A stretch of DNA of 64,000 bases from Pseudeuparius sepicola (taxonomy: Eukaryota; Arthropoda; Insecta; Coleoptera; Anthribidae). Where the stretch lies: NCBI GenBank assembly GCA_963920635.1, contig OY987301.1, positions 41,081,820-41,145,819 of the forward strand, written 5' to 3'. Positions 22,193 through 34,031 of the stretch are shown here, one piece after another. Numbering within the stretch: position 1 is the first letter of the stretch; every line of letters starts with the position of its first letter. Both the position numbers and the translations under genes were made by a program. A model generated the notes under the pieces. It saw nothing but the letters and a program-made list of their open reading frames with translations, searched no databases and had not been told where the DNA came from.

Positions 22193-24748
22193 GATCATAT
22201 AAATCTGCAAATCGATAGGTGCCATATAAGTGTTGATGCTCTTTACAGGCCACATGCTACAAACCCTACTGAATTTAATACTAATTTAAAGCAATATTTT
22301 GAGTCTAATAAAACGTCACATCCAAATAACATATCTTTCTTTATGGGAGACATAAACATTAATCTCAAATCAAGCACAAATTATGTTAATGAATATTTAA
22401 ATTTAATGAGTGAGTTTGGCTACAAATCACTAATAAATACATACACAAGAATTCATCGAGGGTCAAAAACAATTATTGATCACATATTTTTAAAAAGTAC
22501 TAGGCAAAACGAGCACAAATCATTCATTATCCAGACAGACATATCAGACCATTTTTCGACAGTTGCAGTCCTTAAATTGAGCAATCCTTCATCGCCATCA
22601 AAACCTGGAAATAAGTACTTTGTTAAAATAAATGATAAAAGATTAGATAATATTTTGGAGCGGGAAAACTGGTCCGATTTATTTAAAACAGAGAACTCAA
22701 ATCTGGCGGCACATCTGTTTATTGACAAACTAAAATCAGCAATCGAGAGTTCTCAAGAAAGAGTAAAATGCAAGAAATTTTATCACAAGAGAAATCCTTG
22801 GATCACAAATGGGATACTTAAATCGTCAGAAAAAAAACAAAAATTATTTAAAAAATATCTAGAAAACCCGCAAAACGAACAAGCTAAAAAAAACTATTGT
22901 AAATATAAAAAGATGCTCGAAAAACTTATACTTAAATCGAAAAAGATATATTTTTTAAATAGCATGGATGTGAATAAAACTGATAGTAAGTCTTTATGGA
23001 AAACTGTTAATAAAATATTAAATAAAAATAAACTGCCCACCGAAATCAATGAAATTAGTGTAGAAAATAAAATAGAAACAGACCATAAAAAAATAGCAAG
23101 TCACTTTAATGAATATTATACTACATTAGGTAAAAAAATGGCACAGAATATTCCGAAACCAAAGACATCCGTGCTACAGAGAGACATTAAAAACAGTAAT
23201 ATATTTTTTTATCCAACTGATCCAGAAGAAATTCAAAGATATATCAATGATCTTAAAAATAACAAATCTCCTGGCGAAGATAATATATCTGCAGAGTTGA
23301 TAAAAAGAATAGCAAACATTGTAAAAGAACCTTTCTGTCATATTGCGAATATTACCTTAAAAACTGGCATATTTCCTGACATTTTCAAAAGTACAATAGT
23401 GAAACCAGTCTTTAAAAAAGGGGACCCAAAATTGATTTCAAATTATCGACCAATATCACTTATCTCAAATTTTGCTAAAATTCTAGAAAAGATTATCAAA
23501 CAGAGAATTACCTCATACGTTGATAGATATAATTTATTATCAAATAAACAGTTCGGATTCAGAAGTCAGATGTCAACAGAAGACGCAATAGTGTACCTTA
23601 CTAATAACATTTATAAAGATATTGACGATAATAAAGCTGTTGTGTGTGTGTTTTTGGATCTAGCTAGGGCCTTCGACACAGTTAGCCATACGATTTTGAC
23701 TGATGTGTTGGAGGACCTGGGCTTCAGAGGTGTAGCGCTAAATTTAATTAAAACCTACCTGTGCGGACGAACACAGACTGTACAAATAGGAGATCAGTTG
23801 AGCCGACCCGCCATTATAGAGTATGGAGTCCCTCAAGGCACTGTATTAGGACCCATCCTCTTTTCTCTGTATATAGATGGCCTGCTGCTTTTACCTTCAT
23901 CCGGAAACATATCTTCGTTTGCTGACGACACAGTGATTCAGTTCTCTGCAAAAACCTGGAAAGAGGTAAAGCTTTTAGCGCAAAATGATCTGAAAAAAAT
24001 TATAAATTGGTTTGACAACATGAGTTTAACCGTCAATTTTGAAAAAACGTACTATGTTTCCTTCAGTTGCAACAAAAAGAACATCCCGCATTATCATGAC
24101 TTGAAAATAAAAGATAATGTCATCATATCGGAGACAAATCACATTAAATATCTCGGAGTAATAATAGACAGGCATTTGGCTTGGAAAGAGCACATTGCAG
24201 AAATAGTAAAAAAATTAAGGAAAATTGTATACAAGTTTAAGTGCCTCAAAAAATTCTTAAATAGCTCTCAATTAAAGGCTGTCTACTATTCTCTAGTTGA
24301 GTCTATACTACAGTATGGTATCTCGGGATGGGGAGGAATATATAAAACAAATCTAAAAAAATTAGAAAAAATACAAAAATATTTTTTTAAGATCATTCTC
24401 AATAAAAGGAAAACTTACCCCACGGATTTGCTTCTAGCGGAGATACATTTGTTTGACTTACGGCAGCTATACTGCTATAAGATATTAAACCTACAACGAA
24501 AAAATATAAACAATTTAGTTAATATTGATCACATTCATGACACAAGATACCGCAAACACGCTGGTTTTGTAACACAAAAAGCTACAAAAAAATTAGGACA
24601 AAGATCCTTCGATTACATAGCACCTCGGCTCTTCAGTATTCTACCTCAAGAAATTAAAAATACAAAAAAAATGCATATATTTAAAAAACTTGTTAAAAAG
24701 TGGATTATAGGGGTGCCGAAAGATATTATACGGATTTTCTTAGATTAG
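22193..24748 (+). CDS. 5'-truncated non-LTR retrotransposon ORF2: endonuclease C-part plus intact reverse transcriptase
   Basis: An uninterrupted frame of 851 codons; the first ATG is at 22343, but homologous-looking sequence starts earlier (ISVDALYRPHATNPTEF at about 22199-22260), so the true N-terminus is lost upstream of an in-frame TGA at 22190. Residue numbers from the ATG at 22343: GDININ (2-7) and DHIFLKS (about 46-52) are motifs of the APE-type endonuclease. The reverse transcriptase follows with VFKKGDPKLISNYRPISL (about 353), FLDLARAFDTVSH with the first catalytic Asp (about 436), GVPQGTVLGPILFSLYIDG (about 495), FADDT with the catalytic Asp pair (about 526) and YLGVIID (about 603). 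There is no RNase H domain and no CCHC knuckle. This fits the Jockey/CR1-like group, clade undecided. The protein would nick genomic DNA and copy element RNA at the target. Most of the endonuclease N-terminus and all of ORF1 are missing, so this copy is not autonomous, yet the RT frame is unbroken, which suggests a recent insertion. Confidence 0.93.
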   Translation, partial: DHINLQIDRCHISVDALYRPHATNPTEFNTNLKQYFESNKTSHPNNISFFMGDININLKSSTNYVNEYLNLMSEFGYKSLINTYTRIHRGSKTIIDHIFLKSTRQNEHKSFIIQTDISDHFSTVAVLKLSNPSSPSKPGNKYFVKINDKRLDNILERENWSDLFKTENSNLAAHLFIDKLKSAIESSQERVKCKKFYHKRNPWITNGILKSSEKKQKLFKKYLENPQNEQAKKNYCKYKKMLEKLILKSKKIYFLNSMDVNKTDSKSLWKTVNKILNKNKLPTEINEISVENKIETDHKKIASHFNEYYTTLGKKMAQNIPKPKTSVLQRDIKNSNIFFYPTDPEEIQRYINDLKNNKSPGEDNISAELIKRIANIVKEPFCHIANITLKTGIFPDIFKSTIVKPVFKKGDPKLISNYRPISLISNFAKILEKIIKQRITSYVDRYNLLSNKQFGFRSQMSTEDAIVYLTNNIYKDIDDNKAVVCVFLDLARAFDTVSHTILTDVLEDLGFRGVALNLIKTYLCGRTQTVQIGDQLSRPAIIEYGVPQGTVLGPILFSLYIDGLLLLPSSGNISSFADDTVIQFSAKTWKEVKLLAQNDLKKIINWFDNMSLTVNFEKTYYVSFSCNKKNIPHYHDLKIKDNVIISETNHIKYLGVIIDRHLAWKEHIAEIVKKLRKIVYKFKCLKKFLNSSQLKAVYYSLVESILQYGISGWGGIYKTNLKKLEKIQKYFFKIILNKRKTYPTDLLLAEIHLFDLRQLYCYKILNLQRKNINNLVNIDHIHDTRYRKHAGFVTQKATKKLGQRSFDYIAPRLFSILPQEIKNTKKMHIFKKLVKKWIIGVPKDIIRIFLD

Positions 24749-25194
24749 AACTATTTGGGGCTGCTTGCCTGCAGCCTGCCTCTTCGTCAATTCTGTCTAC
24801 CTCGTGTTTCTCTCGCACACACTTATTGAATATTATTGTACCTGTAAAATATAAAAAACTGTAAAATAAAAATATGTACCTGCAAAATAGAGATTCTTAC
24901 CTTGAAACTCCAGAGGATTAGATATGTTTTGGTTCTTTTGTTTTAGTTTGTTTTAGTTTATATTATGTTTTAGTTTATATTATATTACATTTATATTATA
25001 TTGGTGATTTTTTGAATTTGAATTGCATAAACTTTACTTGTTCTTCTTTATTATTAAATGAAGGGGTCCACGATATACCCTATTAAATTAGGGTCTAGTG
25101 GTTGGCCTTTATTTCCAATAATATTAAATTTGGCAGTTTGTTACTATGTATTCTTGTACAAATTCCTTTGGAAATAAATTATTATTATTATTAT
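24749..25194 (+). mobile_element. LINE 3' UTR and (TTA)n tail
   Basis: Non-coding sequence after the LINE stop codon, including a TTTTAGTTTATATTAT tandem patch (about 24940-25005). It ends in CCTTTGGAAATAAATTATTA with about five TTA units (25179-25194). An AAATAAA followed by a short trinucleotide tail is the usual 3' end of this group of non-LTR elements, and marks where reverse transcription was primed. Confidence 0.8.
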
Positions 25195-25396
25195 ATATTC
25201 TCTACTTCTCCATTATTGTGAAGGAAACGGCAAATATGGGACTAGAAAAAGATATGTGTGTAAAATACAGGGTGGAGACTTTAACTGGAATAAATTCACC
25301 TGAGCAATTTTTCAAAAAATTCCCGAATCACGTCAACGTTTTAATGTATTTACCTACATTTTCCAAGCAACATGAAAAATACGGCGTAGTAAGGTA

Positions 25397-25561
25397 TACA
25401 TTCAAATACCTAACAACATTGATGAGCTGAAGGAACGAATTAGAGTTGAATCCGGGAAAATATGACTTGAAATGTTACTTAATGTAAGGGATGAAACCTA
25501 TCACAGATTAGAATGTTGCCAATACGTAAATAATGCACATTTTGAACAATCGTTGCGTTGA
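25397..25561 (+). pseudogene. C-terminal relic of a mariner-type transposase
   Basis: The frame from about 25397 reads YIQIPNNIDELKERIRVE, then SGKI, an in-frame TGA (25463-25465), then LEMLLNVRDETYHRLECC and QYVNNAHFEQSLR before TGA at 25559. NN-I-ELK-RI followed by EML-NV, RLE-C and HFE is the usual mariner/Tc1-like transposase ending. It differs clearly from the fragment at 13313, so it derives from another lineage. No catalytic residues remain. CAGGGTGGAGAC near 25269 and ACCCTGTATAGGG near 26130 could be the element's ends, but this is unproven. Confidence 0.75.
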
Positions 25562-27238
25562 AAGTAAAATAAATTTAAAAAATACATTTTAATATTTTTG
25601 CAACCTTCAACCGTCTCAAAAAATTAATGTGACTAGTGCGCTGGATTCGCCTTTCCGCCACCTTTCCAATGAGAGTTCACAAGCTATAGGGTTTCATTTG
25701 AAAAAAAAAGTTGAGGGTGGTTTCAGCTCCCCCTGAAGGGCCATATTTTTCATATGGCTTGGAAAATGTGGGTATATACATTAAAACGTTTACGTGTTTG
25801 GGGAATTTCTTGGAAAATTGCTCAGCTCAGGCATTATTTAATTCTTACTGTAATAAAATTAGGTTCATGCATTTTCAATTATTTTTTCAATATAAATGGA
25901 TTAAAGAAACTGTATTTTCATTCCCAGCAACTAATTTTTTAATAAAAAATTCTTCAGCGAAAATAGCAAGTGATTCCATATAGGTACGTTTGGGTGTGTG
26001 TATGTATGTATTTTTTAAAGCTTTAACATCCTGCATCTTTTCTGTAAGGCCTCCAAGTAAAAAGTTTATAAAGCAAACGGGCAATATTTGTCAGTATTCA
26101 ACTGATCCTGTAGTTTTGAAATTGAATTACCCTGTATAGGGTGCCACTCATTTCTGTACCAGAAGTAGTACATTGTCGTAGTTACTCTCGATTTTTTCCA
26201 AAACTGTTCACTATCCGAAAAAAAAAGGCATAAAATACTTTTTATGCAGAATTATACACCTAATGATTACAATAGGAAGCTCGATAGGAAGGTTAACATT
26301 CAGTGGAAAAGCAAAATTTATTTAAACAAAAATGAGGTGGCATTTGCGCCAGAAGTGCCCCTTAGCGGCTACCGTAAACCTGACGGTATCATGCATAATA
26401 ATAATTATTGCCTGCCAATCCTTGCCAAGTCTGAATGAAATCGGTCAATCTGTTCAAAAGTTATGGCCACAAACAAAATGTAGGGCCCCGTTTTAATTTT
26501 CTTTCTTAATTTTTTGGCGCACGGCTATGTGTATATGGCAGCACTCATTTCTGGAACACCCTGTATGTACATTATATTTATGTGTGTTTGACAATAATTC
26601 TTTTTCTTATTTAGGATTTTTCAATATCAATCTTGTCAAGACGAGTAGATCCGATTATGATGAATTTGCAACTCAATCAGTGATTTAAACATACGTATTA
26701 TTTTGTCTGCATCTGACGTTTTATTTGCTTTGCTCTGGACATATATGACGCATGTGTTTATCATAACGAGCTATTAAGCCCGCATAATGCCGTAATTACA
26801 TTAAAATAATACCGAATTTATCGCTGAATAAACGGTGCGATGGACACATGTGCATTTGTGTATATAATTTGGAAAAAAATTTCTGTGATGGCATCACAGC
26901 TACTGCCGTATAGTCGCCGGCGAATATGAGCTTAATATTATTGTTCTTCATTTAATCTGTATTTATTGTTTTCTACAAACAGGGTGTCTATTTTTATGCT
27001 TAAGCAAATCCAGAAAAACCTTTATTTTGGAGTATTTACCGGAACCTATTTGAAGTGTCTTATAAGGGTCAAGAGCGCTCTGGAAACTATTGGAAAAATA
27101 TTAATTAATTAAAAAAAAAATACGTCTATATGGGTTTACTAATATATTGTATACACAAATCCTAACGTTCTGTGTTATCCTAGAATAACAAAGTTTCGTC
27201 GTAAAATTACGATGTTCATATAGATTACAGCAATGAAA
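25562..27238. other. Transposon-derived patchwork without full elements
   Basis: TGCCACTCATTTCTGTACC (about 26138) and the related GCAGCACTCATTTCTGGAAC (about 26538) are direct repeats. The latter runs into ACACCCTGTATGTA, a typical TA-flanked MITE end at about 26570. The elements they belong to could not be delimited. No genes. Confidence 0.35.
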
Positions 27239-29515
27239 TTACAACTGAGGACCGCCCAGAGCCACTTGTACAAGGCGCAAACTGCCTGGGACCCGGCTTC
27301 GCTTATGTATTATTCCGGCCGTTGTAAACTTTTTAATCCTGTCGCTGCAATTTACATTTAAACATTTTAATTTAACCTGGCTGCCGCGACTTAAGTTCGC
27401 AACACTTTGTGTGGAACGGACGTTAAATCCAAACCGGTTTAAAAGTCCCGCGCCTTTCAGTATTCCGTAATAAAGTTGACGGTTCGAGTCGAGGAATTTT
27501 CTCATAAATTCAAAACATGAGAGCGTGAGGAGTTACCGCGAATAAGCGGTGAATGGTATGAGACAACCTTCAAGGTTGGTCAATACTTATGTTAAAAGGT
27601 GACAATTTAATAAATATATCCAAATAAACGGCATTCCGCCATATTTTATATGCCAAAACTATCCCGGTAGCGCGTAATCCCAAACATGTTCCTTATCCTG
27701 GGATTCTTAAGAATATACATACATTCAAAGAGGGAAACGATACGTCAGTAGGATTTATTGGTTAGAAATTAGAAATAGATGGCAGAATTTAATTGTTTTT
27801 GGGTTAGAACCAGTCTCAAATGCAATGGGCTTGTAAGTAAGTGGGGAAAGAGTAATACACAGAGAAAAATCAATTAATAAAACAGTTTTGCTAAGAATTC
27901 ACTTATGACCGTTACTACAAATTTTGTTACAGGTATAAAAAGAGTTGCAACTCTAACAATTTAGTTTTCTAAATAAATGAACACCGTTTTATTACCGCGC
28001 AGCTTATAACAGGTATTATTTTACATTTCTACCTTTACAATCCTATTTTATAAGATTTTATTTCCAATAATATCTTTTTAGTACAAATAAAAACGGTTTT
28101 ATAACATAATTGGTTTATAGTCTCAAAAACGCATTTTGTTGCGGCAGCTATTGCGTGTAGCTGCAAAACTAAAACGTTTCATAACTGTTATAAGATATAA
28201 TCCAAAATTATGCGGAGTGGGGGAAATCTACGACATGGATGCGCCTGTCTCCCTTCATCATTCCCAGTTGTCCGATAGAATTCGATGAGGATGTAGTGCA
28301 ACACCCGCGTCGTGAAATTAGCCATAGGTACTTACGCGTCTATAGACTCTCTGTGATAATTGTGCAAGAGTTCAAAGATACTGTGTACATTTAAGAAGTA
28401 TGCAATTAAGTGATTGTGATAGTGCTTTTTTTTACGAACCAATGAGGAGCTATTTTATGAAAAATGAAGACACGTTGGCGTGCCGCCATCGTTGCCATCA
28501 TCTACGCCTATACGCTACGAAGCCAGTCGCCGGTTTTCGTTTGTGACCGCCACCGATGTGGTACAGCCCCACCAGACTATAGTGCAGTAGCGTCGCTGCA
28601 TGGACAGAGGTAATTGATTTTCAATCGGTAAGACCGTTACCGATTGATATTGCAATTTATTGAATTCTGAAATATCGGACTATTTTTAACGAAGTAATTG
28701 TTACTGCTAAAACCTTCAGGTTATCCAAAGACATTTTTGCGTGTTTGGCACGAGTTTTAGGCTATTTAATTATTTCTAATTTCAAGTAGGTACCTACCTA
28801 CTTCAGAAAAGAGACAATTTTTTCAATAGGCTTGCCCCCCGATTTCGTATAATGGATTTCATGTAACCAGTGTATTTTTTTTAAATAAAACTGTTCTTTG
28901 TTTCATACATCCAAGTCTTTTATTTGGCCCCAAATGTTAGCCTTTTACCTTTAAATGCATATGCGTAGATGTCCACGCCCTCATTTGAATTTTTTCACCC
29001 ATAAAATTAGTTTTTAAAAGCAATTTAGGTAAATACTTAAGCCTTATAATGAATATATATATAGGTAACACACCTCCAGACTTTTCAACCAATATATAGG
29101 TAGACAAAAAGTAGCTAAGGTGTCTAGAGCTAGTTTTCGTTAAAAGTTAAATGCCGCAAACCGCATGTCGGTATCGTGATTAATTTATACAGATACAGCG
29201 CGTTTTTCGTTTTTCCCCGTTTCTTAAACTTGTCTATAATGTTTTTGTTTATGAATATTTTCGATTTCAGCAAATAACGGTTAACAAAGTTCTTTGTATA
29301 TTTTTACATATAAGTAGGTTTAATTCATTGATATAGAGATACTTTCTTTGGTTAGTGCTTTTAAAGAGAAAAATTTATTTATCAAAATATTTGCTAACAA
29401 AAAATTATGGCACATTTCAGAAATGCGAGGAAACGAAACGCTGTATCTCCTAAATTAATCAAGATATCGAGATCTATTTTGGGGCATAAAACTTTTTTCA
29501 AAATCGAGCTATATA
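27239..29515. other. Non-coding stretch with two GC-richer unique islands
   Basis: 27230-27510 and 28220-28650 are GC-richer and appear single-copy in the window. An 88-codon minus-strand frame (27505 to 27239, ATG start) spans the first island but has no recognisable domain. The second island ends in GACAGAGGTAATTG (28609-28622), which could be a 5' splice site of an untranslated exon. 27860-28200 has repeated TTATAA/AAAACGTTT-type motifs, perhaps another decayed element. Confidence 0.3.
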
Positions 29516-30238
29516 CAGAATGTCTCACTTAAGAGTGAAACAACCTTATAACTTCTATAATTTTTAACCGACCAGAACAAAATTTTTACCAAAGGTAGAC
29601 GGCATTGTGGCCTACTTATTTCCAAAAAATTAGTTGCCTACTCCAAAGTCAAAGCCACCTGCGACGTCAAAATCGAGGCTAAAAATCCGAAAATCATATT
29701 ACTCATTTTTTTTTCAAAAAAATTTACTAAAATAAGTTGTTCAGAATCGATCCAGGACTCTAAATTCAAAATTTTGTTAAAATCAAAAAATATGAAATAA
29801 AAACAATTATGATCCAAAAATAGCAATTTAAGAATTTTCGGCGTGTAGAAAAGTGTGCCATGGAAGTTTTGAAGGCTAGTTGTTTTCAAAAAGTAATCAT
29901 TTCAAAATAAAATTAAAAGCTACAAAACAAATTTTATTTTTTTTTTATTTTTACTTAGTTTTATTTAATATTTTTTGATTATGACAGAATTTTGGATTTA
30001 GGGTTCTGCATCGATTCTGAACAACTTTTTTTAGTAAATTTTTTGAAAAAAAATGCATAATATTTTTTTGGATTTTTAGCTTCGATTGTGGCATCGCAGG
30101 TGGCTTTAACTTTGATGTAGACAACTAATTTTTTGGTTGTAGGCAACAGTGCCATCTACCTTTGGTAAAAATTTCGTTGTGATCGGTTAAAAATTAAAGA
30201 AGTTATAAGGTAGTTACACTCTTAAGTGAGACACTCTG
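29516..30238. mobile_element. TA-flanked foldback element
   Basis: CAGAATGTCTCACTTAAGAG at the left and its complement at the right end are flanked by TA. Arms 29516-29776 and 29984-30238 pair with modest divergence over about 255 bases, around a 207-base centre. The minus-strand open frame inside is a by-product of the arm sequence. Tc1/mariner-type MITE or foldback. Confidence 0.85.
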
Positions 30239-30627
30239 TAGACACCGGGGCCACAAGAAAATTACTTTATAACCGTCATGAGACAAGATTATAGAGGCTA
30301 TTGGATAGGATAATTATTCCAATGCAGCAGTTTCATATTTCCAATAATTCGTTTTATAATGCTTATTTAATGAATTATAAGGGTAATATGATTAGATTAT
30401 CAGAGCTATGCACTAAATTAGTAAGCGGTATAAAGCATTATTAAACCTGTTATAAAACATTAAGTAGCCCTGTGCAACTCTTGCCATATTGCTACCATAA
30501 ACTGTCTTAGCAATCCTTGTCATGTGAAGGTAATGAGCACGAGTTGCTGTCCCAAATCGTATAAAATTGTATTATAAAGGATTTTTTTTATATAAAGAAT
30601 AAAGCGCATTTCGCTCAGTGTAGTATA

Positions 30628-31190
30628 TTATCAGTGACTATAGAATTCTTTCTATAGTCACTGATATTATACACTTGGGTTGAGAAGTGAGCCATATTAT
30701 ATATTGTATAAAAATGCTCGGTAAGTAATGGCCTTCTCAACCGAAGTGTATATAGAATTTTTTTTACTACTAAATATTGCCATATTTTACATATTTGATT
30801 AGACTTTGATATTTTAGTCATTTCTCGCTTTTTTCAAATACTTCAAAATATCAAGTAGCCTGGGAGTTCAGTTGTCAAGCTGATAAAATGAAACTAATTT
30901 TTAAATGACATATAGAAAATTTTTCATTATTTACCTAGGTATCTTTTTATTATCATTATCACCTAGGGAGAGAAATATTACTTCTCATTAGAGGAATGAG
31001 GTAAATAATGGTGATTTCTCAGGTTAGTAGTAAAAAAAAGTATAGTATACACCTAGGTTGAGAAGTGAGCCATTATTCACCGAGCATTTTTATATCCTGA
31101 GGCGCGTAGCGCCGAAGGATATAATATGCGATAATATCATTTCTCAGGTTAGTAGTAAAAAAACGATTTTATTCGATTAAAATCGGCGAC
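30628..31190. repeat. Cluster of small hairpins with a recurring GGTTGAGAAGTGAGCCAT module
   Basis: Five self-complementary units lie close together or share parts. 30628-30644/30651-30667 is a nearly perfect 17-bp stem (TCAGTGACTATAGA). 30671-30695 pairs with 30728-30750. The module GGTTGAGAAGTGAGCCAT recurs at about 31056. 31091-31123 (TATATCC...GGATATA) contains GGCGCGTAGCGCC. 31164-31185 reads CGATTTTA...TAAAATCG. It looks like a rearranged foldback element; no ends found. Confidence 0.6.
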
Positions 31191-32638
31191 TTCGTCAGAA
31201 GTGAGTAGTAAGTACCTAGTTTTTGAGAACGCAAATATATTAATAGAAGCAAATCGAATTACTATAAACATCTCACAAAATTCAAAACAATATATTTTTT
31301 AAGAAGAAATTGGAAAGTGCAATTTACATTGTTATTAACTAAAGCTGGTCTGAGGATTTTATGTGCGAACGGGGAACATCCGGCGTAAAGTATACTTTGG
31401 AAATATTATTTGGATGCACCAGGCAATTTCTAAAAGAGTATTTTACGTAATTTAATATTCCGAAATTCTTCTATAAAGCACAGTAAACTACCCCATGCCA
31501 GTATTAATGTTTACAACATTAAGGCAACTAATCATAACCACCAAAACATTACTTGTTCATTCTTCTTTTCCGGTTTATTTTCCAAAGAGTGTATTTGTTG
31601 ATAAACCTAGAATGGTATGATCAAAGAGAAGCTTTGTTGATGTTTTTTTATAATAATTACTACCCATAATATTTTAGATTTCCTTTTAACTCTCAATTTG
31701 GAAGTTGAAATACTTCCTTCCATTTGTCAATAATTAGTGAAATAAGAATATGTAGGTATCTACTTTTGCATAGTTTCAGTCACATTTTCTCAAAAAATAC
31801 CATTCAAAATATCTATAAACATGATTGCTATACCTTTTACCGTTCTTGGGTGAATTTTCTTCTATTTTCAACCTAAAGGCAATGATGGTTGCAGATTATT
31901 CATAACATAATTTTTAAATAATTTCGCTTTAAACGCTGATATCCTATTCAATTTTTTTTGCATCATTAAGGATGACAAAAACTATGTGAAATGGCAGTCG
32001 ACTATCTTTCCTAGTTATACATGGAGTCTAATTTAGCCTAGCGGGTCAGCGAAAAGATTTTAATTAACCTCACTTCTATACAGACAACAAATGGAATTTA
32101 TTTTGCGCTACATTGGCTTTACATATTTTTGGTGAAAAACGCCCACACCCTCAAATTTGGCAAAGCACAAATAAAAAGTATATTTCCTCCTATGGTATGG
32201 TAGGTCGCTACCTACCATACCTTTGAAATATTTTTCTTTGGTTCCACAGAACTCTGCATCTGCCCTTTAAAAGCAAGATCCAAGGGAACTGCCCTATTTT
32301 TACACCTTCATATCTCTTAGTAATGGACGAAGTCAAAGGTGCCTCAAAGCGGTGTTACTTAATATCTAACATTTTCCGGGAAGCCGTCAGGCCGCTAAAT
32401 ATTTTAATTGGTTTTTCTTCGCTTTCCCTGCGTTTTCTTTTATCCACGCCCAGTGTACGCTTAAAAGTTTTATATTAACAAAAGAGGTGGAAGGAAGGAA
32501 TGGGTCGGAACAAAAAATGGAAGTATGGAAATTTCGGCTTGCTGAAGGTGAGAAGATAAATCTTCCGACTTACTTTAATAGGTTAGTACCTAATAACTGA
32601 TCCAAAATGTGGTAATATGGTAATAATAAAATTACACT
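31191..32638. other. Unassigned AT-rich stretch
   Basis: No gene recognised. A perfect 12-bp stem with a 4-base loop (GGTATGGTAGGT...) lies at 32194-32221. Nothing else. Confidence 0.25.
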
Positions 32639-34031
32639 CAGAGAAAGGTTTATTAGCTTTAATTAAAACATATTTAATGCATTTAATAACAAATGGTAGT
32701 TTCAAATACTAAGAAACTTATACGTCAGTTTCATCACAACAGTTTGTATATTTATCATAAATAAATATGTACCATAGGAAAGATGAATTAAATTCCCAGG
32801 AAGTTCATATATAATATGTTTGCCATAGACAGCTGATAACATTCCATTCTGTTTCGTCGCAAACACGTAGATAGTATTATTAAAGATTTTTCATTTTTCA
32901 CTAAAACTTGTAATATGCACATAGCTAATGTTGAAATATATTAGATCTTATTTTCAAAATGATGTTAATTTTCAGTAGGCCTTGTCTTTTCAAAACATTT
33001 TGCCGTATCTCCTATATAGGAAATGAACTTTACTAGTTTTTCAAAATATCCAAGGCACACTTGATTTTTCGAATATAAAATAATGTCACAAATTTCAAAC
33101 TGCTGAGGCTGATCCTCAAGAGTTCAAATTTCAATTCGATTTTTTTTTCTTTTACAAGTCGTTTCACCTAGGTATCCGGGGACACACTGTATATGACGGT
33201 TAGAGCAAGCACCGGTAGGGCAAAAAATTTGTTAGAAGCAACTACTTTGCTATAGAGCTTATCTTATTTTGAAACATACGTGCAAAACAGGAAAACACAG
33301 GTTTACTTCTACACATTCTATAGGGTGTTGGTGTTTCATAATTGAATGCTGATCCAAAAGGACTATAATCCTTAGACTATTTGAAACAAAAAAAAAACAG
33401 TTTTCACCAAAATCTCTAAAGGCCCTTTGTATTTTTTTTTCAATGTTGTTACTTGCAAAGTACGCATAAAAATACATTTTTTCCAGGATAAAGGTTCCTT
33501 TAGTTTTCATTGGTAGCGTCCCTGTTAACATGCCCCGCAATATTTTTAATCTAAAAATGATACGCTACTGGTTATTTTTTGAATACCTAGATATTATTTT
33601 TAAAACGGCCCTCTATCATTTTACAAGCTATTATTTAACTTGCCCTGTTAGTACACTTATATGTATGTATGTGTGGGTCGAATCTTGCAAGCTGCATTTG
33701 AACCACCTCCTAAGATCCGATTGAGCTGAAATTTTGCATACCTACACCTTTAGTTCCGGTGACAAACAATATTATGCAATACTCAATATTGTAATACTTT
33801 CAAAATCGCCGCCGCTACAAGATGGCAGATGATGTATTTTTTGTCAACCCCTTTAATATGGGTATCAAATGAAAGAGATTGAAAAGTAGAAAACAATAAA
33901 GTTAGTTACATCACGCTAAATTCAATATGGCCTACGCTCCAAAATGGCGGATTACCTGTTGCTATATAACAAATCACACTCGAATAAAACATATAAGTTT
34001 TTTATGTTACTAAGCAAACCTTTCTCTGAGA
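32639..34031. mobile_element. Candidate TIR element
   Basis: CTCAGAGAAAGGTTTATTAG at the left and the complement of CTCAGAGAAAGGTTTGCTTAG at the right (ends at about 34031) form a roughly 17-base inverted pair 1.4 kb apart. Pairing does not extend far inward and no target duplication was verified, so the call is tentative. Confidence 0.3.

Noticed and set aside
25146..25430. 94-codon plus-strand ORF after the LINE
   Set aside because: It begins in the LINE tail and runs into a mariner relic in the wrong frame; a composite artefact.
27239..27505. 88-codon minus-strand ORF with ATG start
   Set aside because: No recognisable domain, no visible splice or polyadenylation context, and it lies in a GC-richer island where long chance frames are expected. 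It could be revisited with conservation data.
29638..29889. 83-codon minus-strand ORF
   Set aside because: Lies in the left arm and centre of the foldback; the composition is arm sequence with no domain.
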